Below, in pieces: positions 8,564 through 17,291 of a stretch of DNA of 64,000 bases. The notes under the pieces are model-generated. The model searched no databases. It saw only the letters and a program-made list of their open reading frames with translations, and had not been told where the DNA came from. How positions within the stretch are numbered: the stretch's first letter is position 1; the number at the start of each line of letters is the position of its first letter. The position numbers were made by a program, and so were the translations under genes. Source of the stretch: Casp-actino8 sp037147055 (GTDB lineage Bacteria; Actinomycetota; Acidimicrobiia; Acidimicrobiales; Ilumatobacteraceae); assembly GCA_037147055.1 (NCBI GenBank), contig JBAWVW010000001.1, positions 1 to 64,000 of the forward strand, in the 5' to 3' direction.

Positions 8564-8569
8564 AGGTTA
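8564..8569 (-). promoter_or_regulatory. -10 hexamer, leaderless start of histidine phosphatase
   Basis: Minus-strand TAACCT, six bases, then ATG at 8557. The spacing decides the start codon. Confidence 0.5.
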
Positions 8570-8627
8570 GGCGGCAGAGGAGACTTTGACTCGTGCCCAC
8601 GCAGACAAGGATCTTGTCAGGTGGGAA

Positions 8628-8933
8628 TCAACCCGCGTCTGGAATATCTAAGTGAAAGTCGTATCCCAAGATGGTGCACTGTAATTGGTTCATCGAGGCT
8701 GAGGCATCTGAGCGAGCCTTATCGACGCAATCAGAAATAGCGCCTCTTTGTGTATACACCAAGCCACCAAGGACAAGAGCAACGATCAAAATAAATGCTT
8801 TAATCATCGCGTTGGCTGCGAATCGAAAGATCACTAAGCCGATCACGATAGGAGCAACGGCACCTGCCGTCATGAAGTTTTGTAGTTTGCTGACGTCAAT
8901 CGCCAGCAACAAGGTGTTTATTGATGAAGCCAT
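8628..8933 (-). CDS. small membrane protein, unknown function
   Basis: A 101-residue protein with two hydrophobic helices, about 23-38 and 43-61, then a soluble tail with two Cys (about 69 and 85). I do not recognise a family. Support for being real: a TAAGGT -10 exactly six bases before its ATG, membrane-protein composition, and no credible gene on the opposite strand here, since the DUF3151 gene starts only at 8989. It lies upstream of the histidine phosphatase, separated by 70 bp that contain that gene's own -10. Confidence 0.7.
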   Translation of the reverse strand: MASSINTLLLAIDVSKLQNFMTAGAVAPIVIGLVIFRFAANAMIKAFILIVALVLGGLVYTQRGAISDCVDKARSDASASMNQLQCTILGYDFHLDIPDAG

Positions 8934-8939
8934 AGCTTT

Positions 8940-8945
8940 ACCTTA
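8940..8945 (-). promoter_or_regulatory. -10 hexamer, leaderless start of small membrane protein
   Basis: Minus-strand TAAGGT, six bases, then ATG at 8933. Confidence 0.5.
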
Positions 8946-8976
8946 CCCAAGAGTGTGTCTTTGCTGCTGCGATAGA

Positions 8977-8982
8977 TACTGT
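8977..8982 (+). promoter_or_regulatory. -10 hexamer, leaderless start of DUF3151 gene
   Basis: TACTGT, six bases, then ATG at 8989; an overlapping GATACT gives eight bases. It is divergent from the small membrane protein promoter 32 bp away. Confidence 0.5.
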
Positions 8983-8988
8983 GTCGCT

Positions 8989-9441
8989 ATGAGCAATAGC
9001 AATCCCATTAATCTCACACCGCAGGGACCGCCCACCACCGTATTACCCCTTGAGGATGCGTCAATTAGAGAATCGCTTGCAACGGCCCTCGCTGCACCTG
9101 CACATCAGCATCTAGCAATGTTTGGTGAGGTGGCCATGCGTCACCCGCGATCGCTCTTCGCTTGGGCGCATTTAGGTGATAGCGGAAGGGATATTTTGGA
9201 GCGTTATGCGTATTACCGCATCGGTTATCACCGTGGATTGGATACTTTGCGGCAAAATGGTTGGCGGGGTTCTGGTTATGTTCGTTGGGAACAGCCCTCG
9301 AATCATGGCTTTCTTCGTTGTCTTCATGGCCTACAGCAAATGGCCGCCTTGATTGGAGAAACTGACGAAGCCGAGCGATGCATCATTTTCTTGTTGCAAC
9401 TTGACCCATCAGGTGTCCCCGCAGCAAACACGAGAGATTGA
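8989..9441 (+). CDS. DUF3151 family protein
   Basis: A 150-residue protein matching the actinobacterial DUF3151 family. Characteristic stretches are FGEVAMRHPRSLFAWAHLG, AYYRIGYHRGLD and GFLRCLHGLQ. The family is helical, cytoplasmic and of unknown function. The ATG at 8989 is set by the leaderless -10 and by the family's usual N-terminus; an upstream in-frame extension to 8671 is read-through opposite the minus-strand membrane protein. The gene is followed eight bases later by mobA. Confidence 0.85.
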   Translation: MSNSNPINLTPQGPPTTVLPLEDASIRESLATALAAPAHQHLAMFGEVAMRHPRSLFAWAHLGDSGRDILERYAYYRIGYHRGLDTLRQNGWRGSGYVRWEQPSNHGFLRCLHGLQQMAALIGETDEAERCIIFLLQLDPSGVPAANTRD

Positions 9442-9449
9442 CATAGTTG

Positions 9450-10028
9450 ATGCAACGCCGAGGTTATGTCTTGGCCGGTGGCAGTAGCCGCCGTATGGGT
9501 GTTGACAAAGCTTTCCTACCTGTCTCTTCTCAGTCGGCGGTCGAGCGTCAGTGTCATCTTTTGCAAGATATGTGCTCAGATGGCGTTTTTATAGTCGGTC
9601 GGAATAAAGAACTATTCGCGTCGTACCCTTGGGTCCACCTTGAGGATCAAGGCGGTGGACAGGGTCCCTTAGATGGAATAGCCACCGCGCTTTCTCATGC
9701 TCAGGATGGAATCGCATTTATTCTTGCGGTCGACCTCTTCATGGCCACCAAAGATGATTTTGATGCTTTGGATCTTGCCATGAGCCAAACCGAGGCTGAT
9801 GTGGCGCACGCATACTCAACAAGCGACACACACATTGAGGTCAACCAACCCCTTTGTTCAGCATGGCGAGTATCAAGCACCTTGGACATCGTGAATCGAT
9901 CTCTCGCTGCGGGAGAGCGCAAGGTGAGCCAGATTGTTGAGACCCTTCAATCCATCCGAGTTCTCGTGCCCTTTAACCACCTTGCCAATTTTAATTCACC
10001 TGAAGACTTCAGTCGACTCAAGTCGTGA
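9450..10028 (+). CDS. mobA: molybdenum cofactor guanylyltransferase (MobA-like)
   Basis: A 192-residue nucleotidyltransferase of the MobA family, which attaches GMP from GTP to molybdopterin. The N-terminal LAGGSSRRMGVDKAF segment is the nucleotide-binding signature, and GGGQGPLDGIATAL is the second conserved block. A catalytic metal-binding Asp is expected at AVDLF. The ATG at 9450 is preferred over an in-frame TTG three bases upstream. No other molybdopterin gene is nearby, so a related transferase such as MobA-like CMP or sugar-phosphate transferase cannot be excluded. Confidence 0.82.
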   Translation: MQRRGYVLAGGSSRRMGVDKAFLPVSSQSAVERQCHLLQDMCSDGVFIVGRNKELFASYPWVHLEDQGGGQGPLDGIATALSHAQDGIAFILAVDLFMATKDDFDALDLAMSQTEADVAHAYSTSDTHIEVNQPLCSAWRVSSTLDIVNRSLAAGERKVSQIVETLQSIRVLVPFNHLANFNSPEDFSRLKS

Positions 10029-10034
10029 CTGCGC

Positions 10035-10040
10035 TAGTTT
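10035..10040 (+). promoter_or_regulatory. -10 hexamer, leaderless start of rhodanese
   Basis: TAGTTT, six bases, then ATG at 10047. Confidence 0.5.
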
Positions 10041-10046
10041 GTACTA

Positions 10047-10382
10047 ATGCCCGCATATCCTTCGGAGATTTCAGTTGATGAATTAGCAAATTTGCTTGAT
10101 AGTGGAATTCTTTTGATTGATGTTCGTCAATTAGATGAGTATCAATCTGGCCACGTCACAGGCGCTGTTCACATAGCTTTGCAGGAGATCCCTAGTCGTG
10201 TCGAGGAGTGTGTCAGCGCTGATGGATCACCTACATACTTGATCTGCAAAGTAGGCGGCCGGAGTGCTCAGGCCTGTGAATATTTGGCAGGGCAATCCTT
10301 GAATGTCGTAAATATTGCCGGTGGCACACTTGCATGGTTGGACAGTGGTCGCGATGTGGTCGAAGGAGATTATCCGACGTGA
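10047..10382 (+). CDS. rhodanese-like domain protein
   Basis: A 111-residue single rhodanese domain. The persulfide-forming Cys67 opens the active loop CKVGGRS (67-73), and DVRQLDEYQSGHVTGA (25-40) is the conserved entry strand. Such single-domain proteins move sulfane sulfur between carriers. The stop overlaps the GTG of rnd by a few bases, so the two genes are coupled. A sulfur link to the MobA product upstream is possible but speculative. Confidence 0.9.
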   Translation: MPAYPSEISVDELANLLDSGILLIDVRQLDEYQSGHVTGAVHIALQEIPSRVEECVSADGSPTYLICKVGGRSAQACEYLAGQSLNVVNIAGGTLAWLDSGRDVVEGDYPT

Positions 10383-11533
10383 CTTTTTCTTGGATTGATA
10401 ATGATCGTGACCTGAAAGCATTGCTCGATGGTTTGATGACTGAGACAAGAGTCGCCTTGGACACCGAGTTCCACCGTGAGAAAACCTATTTTCCGCGATT
10501 GGCATTAGTGCAACTTGCTTGGAGCAATGGTCTGGCGATTGTTGACCCGTTGGCCTGTGATGCGCGCATGCTGGGTCAAATTTTTGGGCCTGATCATCTC
10601 ATCGTGCTTCATGCGGCTCAGCAAGATCTTGATGTTTTGTCACATGCCATCGGCGTCATTCCACGGCGAATTTTTGACACCCAGGTGGCCGCCGGATTTA
10701 TCGGATATTCAACGCCTTCACTGGCTTCCTTGGTCAATGCCGAACTCAAGATTGTGCTTCCTAAGGGCGACCGACTCACCGATTGGTTGCGTCGTCCATT
10801 GACGGATGGGCAAAAGTCCTATGCAGCCTCGGACGTTGAACACCTTTTTGAACTCCACGATTTGTTGACAAGTAAATTAAGTGAATTGCAACGTTTGGAA
10901 TGGGCTCTCGACGCTTGTGAGGAGTTACGTAATCGCAAAGTTGGACCAGGCGACCCTGCCGAAGCCTGGCAGAAACAAAAAGATGTTCGAGCTCTCAAGG
11001 CTCGAACTCGGGGGGTCCTAGCCTCCGTGGCAGAGTGGAGAGAACGCCGCGCTATGGCGAGCGACATCCCACCGCGTCAGGTTTTACCTGATTTGGCGCT
11101 TCAAGGAATCGCACAGCGGGAACCGGCCTCCATGAGCGAATTAGCTCAATCCCGGGGCGTTGACGAACGTCATACGCGAGGAGCCGTCGGAACTGAGATC
11201 TTGGCCGCCGTGCGACTGGGTCAAGACAAACCACTGGAGATACCAGTTTCAGACTCTGACGATGTTGAACGGCATCTGCGCCCAGCGATCACCTTGATCT
11301 CTGCATGGTTAAGCGAGGTGGCGAGAGTTCAAAAGATTGATAATGCCCTTCTAGCAACTCGGTCCGATATTTTGGCTTTTATGCGTCACGACCCGTCCGC
11401 CCGTCTGCTGTCAGGGTGGAGGCGTGACTTGGTCGGTGCAGACCTTGAATCTCTGCTATCGGGCGACCTAGGCCTCTCATTTGACGGGCATGGTGGGCTG
11501 AAAATGGTTCGCAGTTCACCGTCGCCTGGGTAG
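10379..11533 (+). CDS. rnd: ribonuclease D-like 3'-5' exonuclease with HRDC domain
   Basis: A 384-residue DEDDy exonuclease. Asp28 and Glu30 in ALDTEFH form ExoI, Asp83 in HAAQQD forms ExoII, and YAASD is the ExoIII Tyr-x3-Asp. An HRDC-type helical domain follows at roughly 205-280, then a C-terminal region of about 100 residues. It trims 3' ends of tRNA and other structured RNA in the family. The GTG at 10379 is preferred because GAAGGAG (10361-10367) is placed upstream and the N-terminus then begins at the first strand. Confidence 0.87.
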   Translation: MTFSWIDNDRDLKALLDGLMTETRVALDTEFHREKTYFPRLALVQLAWSNGLAIVDPLACDARMLGQIFGPDHLIVLHAAQQDLDVLSHAIGVIPRRIFDTQVAAGFIGYSTPSLASLVNAELKIVLPKGDRLTDWLRRPLTDGQKSYAASDVEHLFELHDLLTSKLSELQRLEWALDACEELRNRKVGPGDPAEAWQKQKDVRALKARTRGVLASVAEWRERRAMASDIPPRQVLPDLALQGIAQREPASMSELAQSRGVDERHTRGAVGTEILAAVRLGQDKPLEIPVSDSDDVERHLRPAITLISAWLSEVARVQKIDNALLATRSDILAFMRHDPSARLLSGWRRDLVGADLESLLSGDLGLSFDGHGGLKMVRSSPSPG

Positions 11534-11754
11534 CAAACAAAATTCTGTAGTTCGAAGTGAGCCTTTTGTCACTGAAAAGGACACCAAAAACTCTGATTGG
11601 CGTTCAAGTTCCCACATATTGAGCTCCTGAGTGCCTAAACTATTGGAGCCCCGTTTAGACGTGGGTCATTATTCGTAGCGAAAGTCGTGATAGTCGTGTT
11701 TTGTTGCGTTTGGTTTTTTGTCCTGATCCCCTCTCTTAAGTTCGGAGCCCTGTT
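11534..11754. other. longest gene-free gap (221 bp), possible folded RNA
   Basis: No protein-coding frame of quality is seen here. At 11611-11665 CCCAC pairs with GTGGG. Inside that, GCTCC (11623-11627) can pair with GGAGC (11645-11649), while CTAAAC (11635-11640) in its loop can pair with GTTTAG (11653-11658), a pseudoknot-like layout. Downstream, AGTCGTG is repeated two bases apart and a T-rich run follows before the next gene. The promoter of the 11755-typA unit probably lies here. Confidence 0.35.
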
Positions 11755-11955
11755 GTGAAAAAGGGTCGTCACCGTCGCTTCGAAGAAGCGCGAAAATTGA
11801 AACAAGCAGGACCAAGTGCCCTAGACCTCGGTTTGGTTGGCGGAGAGTCGCAACCGCGTTCGCAGGACGATGAATACGCCGCCTTGGCGGAAAAATACGG
11901 AGTCGTCTTTGATGATGAAGATGATGTTGAGGAAGAGGATGACGACCAGGCTTAA
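11755..11955 (+). CDS. small charged protein, unknown
   Basis: A 66-residue protein starting with GTG. Its N-terminus is very basic (KKGRHRRFEEARKLK) and its C-terminus strongly acidic (DDEDDVEEEDDDQA). I do not recognise a family. The segregated charge, the consistent codon use and the place 20 bp ahead of typA on the same strand support a real gene. Nucleic-acid or ribosome association is a guess from charge only. Confidence 0.6.
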   Translation: MKKGRHRRFEEARKLKQAGPSALDLGLVGGESQPRSQDDEYAALAEKYGVVFDDEDDVEEEDDDQA

Positions 11956-11975
11956 GCCGGTTGCCCACAATTGAT

Positions 11976-13808
11976 ATGGCAAAACAAATACGTAATGTCG
12001 CGTTAGTCGCGCACGTTGACCATGGCAAGACAACTCTCGTGGACGCTCTGCTGCGCGCTACAGGAACCTTCGCCGCTCACCAAGCAGTTGTTGACAGAGT
12101 CATGGACTCCAATGATCAAGAACGAGAGCGAGGAATCACCATTCTCGCTAAGGCCGCTTCAGTGACCTACAAAGACACCAAGATCAACTTGGTGGACACC
12201 CCGGGACACGCTGATTTCGGTGGTGAGGTTGAGCGGGCGTTAACCATGGTCGATGGTATTTTGCTTTTGGTTGATGCGGCTGAAGGTCCGCTGCCTCAAA
12301 CTCGTTATGTTCTGCAAAAAGCGCTTTCACTGAATCTGCCGGCCATTGTCGTCATCAATAAGGTTGACCGCGGGGACGCAAGAGCCGAAGAAGTTCTTGA
12401 TGAGGTTTACCAGCTATTTATCGACCTTGAGGCTGACGATCACCACATTGATTTCTCGGTCATTTCCGCAGTCGCACGAGAAGGTCGCACAATGGTCGGG
12501 CTCGGTATGCCTGCCCCCGATGCAGACCTATCTGCACTGCTGGACACGATCATCGAACGTATTCCAGCCCCAACTGGGGACCCAGATGCGCCACTGCAGG
12601 CCTTGGTGACAAACCTAGACGCATCGGAGTACCTCGGACGTCTGGCAATCGGTCGCGTCTACCAAGGTGTTTTGCGTAAGGGTGAGATGGTTGCTCTCCT
12701 TGAAGAAGAGTTTGCTGAAGGACAGCCACCTTTGAAGCGTCGCCTCTCCCAATTGATGGCCTACATGGGAGTCGGTCGAGTTGAAGTTGACGAACTGCGC
12801 GCTGGTGACCTCTTCGTAGTGGCAGGATTCCCAGAGGTTGAAATTGGTGACACGATTGCCTCAACCGATAATCCGGTCGCTTTGCCACGCCTGACAGTTG
12901 ATGAACCTGTGCTTCGAATGACATTTGGGGTTAATACATCACCTTTTGCTGGACGAGATGGAAAATATCTCACCAGTCGGCACCTCATTGATCGTTTGCA
13001 CAAAGAGGTTCTAGGAAATGTTTCCATCAAACTGCATGAGACCGATTCCGCAGATGTCATGGAAGTCGCAGGTCGTGGTGAATTACAACTAGCCGTGCTC
13101 ATTGAAGGCATGCGTCGAGAAGGTTTTGAGTTGCAGGTCAGTCGTCCTGAGGTCATCACCAAAGAAGTGAACGGTAAGAAGTTCGAACCTCTAGAGCGCG
13201 GTGTCTGTGACGTGCCCGATGAGTATGTCGGAGCAGTAACGCAGGCATTAGCGCCGAGAAAGGGTCGAGTTACTGACCTCAGGTCTGGCGATCCAGGGCG
13301 TTCGGTCATTACCTTTGAATGTCCGAGCCGAGGTCTGATTGGTTTCCGCTCTTTGCTGATGACCGCAACTCGCGGTACGGCCATGTTGCACCAAAACCAT
13401 GCAGGTTGGATGCCTTGGTGCGGAGAATTACCGCATCGCTTGGGTGGTGCGATGATTGCCGATCGTGAAGGAATGGTCACGGCGTATGCCCTTGACAACC
13501 TGCAGTTGCGCGGCGAGTTATTTGTTGAACCGGGAGAAAAGACCTATGAAGGAATGGTTGTCGGAGAAAGTTCGCGTGGCGATGAGATGGTCGTGAACGC
13601 AGTCCGCGCCAAGGAAAAGAACAATATTCGAACCCATAGTCATGATGACGGGGTCAAATTAGCTGCGCCGAAAATTCACACACTAGAGACGGCTATTGAG
13701 TGGATCGGCGATGACGAGCTCGTGGAGATCACGCCTAAGGCAATTCGAGTTCGTAAGCGTTATCTCAATCCAGAAGATCGCAAGAAAGCTTTCAAAAAGT
13801 CGAACTAA
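11976..13808 (+). CDS. typA: ribosome-binding translational GTPase TypA/BipA
   Basis: A 610-residue GTPase related to EF-G that binds the 70S ribosome and helps assembly and stress or cold growth. The G motifs are AHVDHGKTTL (G1), RERGITI (G2), DTPGHADF (G3) and NKVDR (G4). Domain II and the C-terminal BipA-specific region follow. The ATG at 11976 begins MAKQIRNVA as in the family; a TTG at 11961 would add five residues. Its 3' end is seven bases from the convergent Cys-rich gene. Confidence 0.95.
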   Translation: MAKQIRNVALVAHVDHGKTTLVDALLRATGTFAAHQAVVDRVMDSNDQERERGITILAKAASVTYKDTKINLVDTPGHADFGGEVERALTMVDGILLLVDAAEGPLPQTRYVLQKALSLNLPAIVVINKVDRGDARAEEVLDEVYQLFIDLEADDHHIDFSVISAVAREGRTMVGLGMPAPDADLSALLDTIIERIPAPTGDPDAPLQALVTNLDASEYLGRLAIGRVYQGVLRKGEMVALLEEEFAEGQPPLKRRLSQLMAYMGVGRVEVDELRAGDLFVVAGFPEVEIGDTIASTDNPVALPRLTVDEPVLRMTFGVNTSPFAGRDGKYLTSRHLIDRLHKEVLGNVSIKLHETDSADVMEVAGRGELQLAVLIEGMRREGFELQVSRPEVITKEVNGKKFEPLERGVCDVPDEYVGAVTQALAPRKGRVTDLRSGDPGRSVITFECPSRGLIGFRSLLMTATRGTAMLHQNHAGWMPWCGELPHRLGGAMIADREGMVTAYALDNLQLRGELFVEPGEKTYEGMVVGESSRGDEMVVNAVRAKEKNNIRTHSHDDGVKLAAPKIHTLETAIEWIGDDELVEITPKAIRVRKRYLNPEDRKKAFKKSN

Positions 13809-13815
13809 AAGCTCA

Positions 13816-14619
13816 TTATTTGCGGTTTCGCATCACAGGATGCGCTATCGGGACTGCTGTCGGACGTTCGAGAATCTCAACGAGCAAGTCATAGACTTCT
13901 GCAGTGACGGTCTCGCATATTTCATCTTTGAGATATTTGTAAACAGGCTCTTTGCCGACAAATGCGTCAGAGTTTTCTGTACACCACCAATGAAGGTCTT
14001 CGCCACCTGCGCCCCAATCGCGCCGTTTCCACTCGCGGACAACGGTGTTCACCCACCCGTTATCGTCAGTGTTGTGTTCAAGGCGCAATGGTAACTGCCA
14101 ACACACATTCGGCTTCCAGTCAAGTGGACGCTCGTTGGCCTCTGTGGCGGCGATATGAAATGCACAACCAGCGCCGCCAGCAAAGCCGGGACGATTGAGA
14201 AAAATGCATGCGCCATCCACTCGACGAGTCATTGTGTCACCGTCTTTATTGCTTTTGAGGAAACCTTTATCTTTGGCCCTGTCTTTGAATTGCCAGTTCT
14301 TCTTTGTCAGTCGGACAACGGCTTTCACAACATTGGCAACATCTTCCTCATCGACAAAATGGGCACCAAGTGAGCAACATCCCTCGTTCAGTTCTGGGGT
14401 GGCGACATCATGAATTCCCTGACATCCCTCACCAAAAATACATTTCCAAGACGATCGCATAAAAGTGGCATCAAAGGTCCACGTGCGTTGATCATGAGGA
14501 TCCTCGAAACTGATCATCTCATGTAAATCTTGATGGCGGCCGGATAGTTCAACTTCTGGGGCTTGGGCTGATTTTCGGACTCGGGCAGTCGCGTTGAGCT
14601 TTGATTGACGATTATTCAC
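13816..14619 (-). CDS. Cys-rich conserved protein, possibly YkgJ/DUF3109-like
   Basis: A 267-residue soluble protein with a likely metal-binding Cys set: Cys60 and Cys66 in CIFGEGC, the pair Cys81-Cys82, then Cys138, Cys152, Cys173 and Cys213. The spacing resembles the YkgJ/DUF3109 class, proposed to hold zinc or iron-sulfur, but the match is from memory and not certain. It starts with GTG, set by a TAACCT -10 six bases upstream. It stands alone, convergent to typA and divergent from alaS. Confidence 0.7.
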   Translation of the reverse strand: MNNRQSKLNATARVRKSAQAPEVELSGRHQDLHEMISFEDPHDQRTWTFDATFMRSSWKCIFGEGCQGIHDVATPELNEGCCSLGAHFVDEEDVANVVKAVVRLTKKNWQFKDRAKDKGFLKSNKDGDTMTRRVDGACIFLNRPGFAGGAGCAFHIAATEANERPLDWKPNVCWQLPLRLEHNTDDNGWVNTVVREWKRRDWGAGGEDLHWWCTENSDAFVGKEPVYKYLKDEICETVTAEVYDLLVEILERPTAVPIAHPVMRNRK

Positions 14620-14625
14620 TCCGAC

Positions 14626-14631
14626 AGGTTA
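14626..14631 (-). promoter_or_regulatory. -10 hexamer, leaderless start of Cys-rich protein
   Basis: Minus-strand TAACCT, six bases, then GTG at 14619. The hexamer equals that of the histidine phosphatase gene. Confidence 0.5.
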
Positions 14632-14666
14632 GGGCAATATCTCTCATTCGGGCGGATGCTCGGGGG

Positions 14667-14672
14667 TAGGAT
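14667..14672 (+). promoter_or_regulatory. possible -10 hexamer of alaS
   Basis: TAGGAT ends nine bases before the alaS ATG, so a leader of zero to three bases is expected. No Shine-Dalgarno sequence is seen. Confidence 0.4.
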
Positions 14673-14681
14673 TTACACGTT

Positions 14682-17291
14682 ATGAATTTGCCGGCTCCGC
14701 GTACCGCTCAAGAACTCCGCCAGGCGTTCACCAATTATTTTGCGGAACGCCAACACACGCCAGTTTCTTCAGCAAGTTTGATTCCCCATGACCCAACGGT
14801 TCTATTCACTGTTGCGGGGATGGTTCCATTTAAGCCTTACTTTGTCGGTGATGAGCTAGCGCCATATAGGCGGGCTGTCACAGTGCAGAAATGTGCTCGC
14901 GCTGGTGGAAAACACAATGACCTTGACGATGTTGGGCGCACTAAACGGCATCTCGTGTTTTTTGAAATGTTGGGGAATTTCTCTTTTGGTGATTATTTTA
15001 AGGCAGACGCAATTCCGTGGAGTTGGGACTTTGTCACTGAAACCTTGGGGTTCGACGGAGATCGCATTTGGGTCACGGTTCACACCAGCGATGATGAGGC
15101 CGAAGCCATGTGGCATGAAGAGGTTGGTGTTCCGATGGATCGGATACAGCGACTTGGCGACAAGGACAACTTTTGGCAGATGGGTGATACCGGTCCTTGC
15201 GGTCCTTGCTCTGAACTGCATATCGATCGCGGCTCCGAGTTTGGGCCACCCGGTGGTCCATTAAATGATCCCCACGGTGATCGCTTTATGGAGTTTTGGA
15301 ATCTCGTGTTTATGCAATACAACCAAGCATCAGACGGCTCTCGGACCGCCCTGCCGAAGCCATCTATTGATACGGGTGCCGGACTTGAAAGAATCCTTGC
15401 TCTGCTTCAAGGTAAGGACAGCGTATGGGAGACCGACGCTATTTTTCCGATCGTCGAAACGGCTCAATCAGTAACCGGGTCGAGTTACAAAATCGGAGAT
15501 TACGAAGATCGAGCAAGTTTCAGTTTGCGTGTTTTAGCCGAGCATGCCCGCTCAAGCACGATGCTCGTCAATGATGGGGTCTTTCCCTCTAATGAAGGTC
15601 GCGGCTATGTGTTGCGACGAATTATTCGCCGAGCAGTCCGTCACGCATACTTACTGGGGACTGAAAAATTGGTGATGCCGGCGCTTGTTGAGTCGGCAAT
15701 CAGCACTATGGGTGAGGCTTATCCAGAAGTCATTGCTCAGAAGGATTTTATTTTAGGTGTCTTGACTAAAGAAGAGGAAAGGTTCCGCCAGACACTAAAA
15801 ACTGGTCTTTCTATTCTTGAAACTGAATTGAATCAATCAGATGACCATCATGTTGTGTCGGGATCCACAGCATTCTTGTTACACGACACATATGGTTTCC
15901 CACTTGAAGTCACCCAGGAGATTGTGGCTGAGAGAGAACTCTCCGTTGACCTTGAAGGGTTTCGTGCGGAGATGGATCAGCAGCGTCAGAGAGCAAAGGC
16001 CGCTCGTAAAGGCAATGTCGTCGACGCATCTCGTATCGATCTCTATCGAGAGGTGATGGAGTCACATGGTACGGGTGTCTTTGTTGGCTATGAACGCGAG
16101 TCCTGCTCAACAAAAGTACTGGCGATTATTCCCGATGACGAAGGTCTTTTTGACGTGTTTCTCGAACAGACTCCGTTTTATGCGGAGAGTGGTGGCCAGG
16201 TGGGGGACACCGGTTCGCTGATCTCTCTGTCTGGGCACTTTGAGGTTCTGGACACAACATACGCTCTGCCAGGTTTGCGCCGACACCTGTGTCGGGTGAT
16301 ATCTGGAACTTTGCTCGTCAATCAAGAGGTTGCCGCCACGATTGACAGTCTCCGTCGCACCGCTATTCGACGGCACCATACCGCTACTCATATTTTGCAT
16401 TGGGCGCTACGTGAGGTTCTTGGTGATCATGTGAAACAAGCGGGATCATTGGTCAACGATGAACGGCTCCGCTTTGACTTCAGCCACTATGAGGCTGTGT
16501 CAGCGGAGCAACTGAACAACATCGAACAGTTAGCGAACACTCTCACCTTATCCAATATCGTGGTTTCCTCCCTAGAAACTTCCAAAGAGGAAGCCCTCGG
16601 TCGGGGGGCGATCGCCTTTTTCGGCGACAAGTATGGCGATCAGGTGCGAGTATTATCCGCAGGTCCCTCCGTCGAACTGTGTGGAGGAACACATGTCAGT
16701 GCTACAGGCGATATCGGTTTGATTCACATCATTTCTGAAGGATCAGTCGGAGCCAACTTAAGACGTATTGAAGCAGTTGCGGGTGCTCAATCAGTCGCTT
16801 TACTGCAGAGCGAGCATCGTTCATTGAGTGGTGCTGCACAACTCTTGGGAACTACTTCGCAAGATCTTCTCCTTGGTGTGCAACGCAAAATTGATGATTT
16901 CAAAGCATTACAAGATGAGAACAAACAATTAAGAACGCGTCTAGCTACGTTTGCTGCGGCGGCTTTGGCCACGCAAGCAAAAGACGGCATCATCGTGTCA
17001 CGCGTTGACGATGTATCTCCCGGTGATTTGCGCGAATTAGCGATAGCGGTACGTCAACAGAGTGGTATCAGTGTTGTCGTGCTCGCTGGGCTTACTCCTG
17101 AGGGGGGTGTTTCGCTCGTAGCAGCAGTGACACCTGCAAGCGGATTCTCCGCAACAGCGCTCATAAAAGATGCAGCCAAAGCCATCGGAGGAGGCGGAGG
17201 CGGCAAGGGTGATATCGCAACTGCGGGTGGGAAACTTCCCGGGGGCTTGCCCGAAGCATTACGTCTCGCCGAGGTGGCGGCCCGCTCCTGA
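14682..17291 (+). CDS. alaS: alanyl-tRNA synthetase
   Basis: Charges tRNA-Ala. The 869 residues cover the class II core (RHLVFFEMLGNFSFGDYF, WNLVFMQYN), the editing domain with the HHTATHIL zinc motif and CGGTH, and the C-Ala domain rich in Gly near the end. It opens the long housekeeping run ending with nusB. Its TGA overlaps the ruvX ATG (TGATG). The order alaS-ruvX-mltG-aroE matches mycobacteria and other actinobacteria. Confidence 0.97.
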   Translation: MNLPAPRTAQELRQAFTNYFAERQHTPVSSASLIPHDPTVLFTVAGMVPFKPYFVGDELAPYRRAVTVQKCARAGGKHNDLDDVGRTKRHLVFFEMLGNFSFGDYFKADAIPWSWDFVTETLGFDGDRIWVTVHTSDDEAEAMWHEEVGVPMDRIQRLGDKDNFWQMGDTGPCGPCSELHIDRGSEFGPPGGPLNDPHGDRFMEFWNLVFMQYNQASDGSRTALPKPSIDTGAGLERILALLQGKDSVWETDAIFPIVETAQSVTGSSYKIGDYEDRASFSLRVLAEHARSSTMLVNDGVFPSNEGRGYVLRRIIRRAVRHAYLLGTEKLVMPALVESAISTMGEAYPEVIAQKDFILGVLTKEEERFRQTLKTGLSILETELNQSDDHHVVSGSTAFLLHDTYGFPLEVTQEIVAERELSVDLEGFRAEMDQQRQRAKAARKGNVVDASRIDLYREVMESHGTGVFVGYERESCSTKVLAIIPDDEGLFDVFLEQTPFYAESGGQVGDTGSLISLSGHFEVLDTTYALPGLRRHLCRVISGTLLVNQEVAATIDSLRRTAIRRHHTATHILHWALREVLGDHVKQAGSLVNDERLRFDFSHYEAVSAEQLNNIEQLANTLTLSNIVVSSLETSKEEALGRGAIAFFGDKYGDQVRVLSAGPSVELCGGTHVSATGDIGLIHIISEGSVGANLRRIEAVAGAQSVALLQSEHRSLSGAAQLLGTTSQDLLLGVQRKIDDFKALQDENKQLRTRLATFAAAALATQAKDGIIVSRVDDVSPGDLRELAIAVRQQSGISVVVLAGLTPEGGVSLVAAVTPASGFSATALIKDAAKAIGGGGGGKGDIATAGGKLPGGLPEALRLAEVAARS

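Noticed and set aside
8671..8988. N-terminal extension of the DUF3151 gene
   Set aside because: The extension is antisense to the membrane protein at 8628-8933, has no family similarity, and the leaderless -10 fixes the start at 8989.
12761..13498. 245-codon open frame on the minus strand inside typA
   Set aside because: It is the antisense shadow of an undisputed GTPase gene, rich in Ser, Arg and Pro as expected for such shadows, without promoter or family match.
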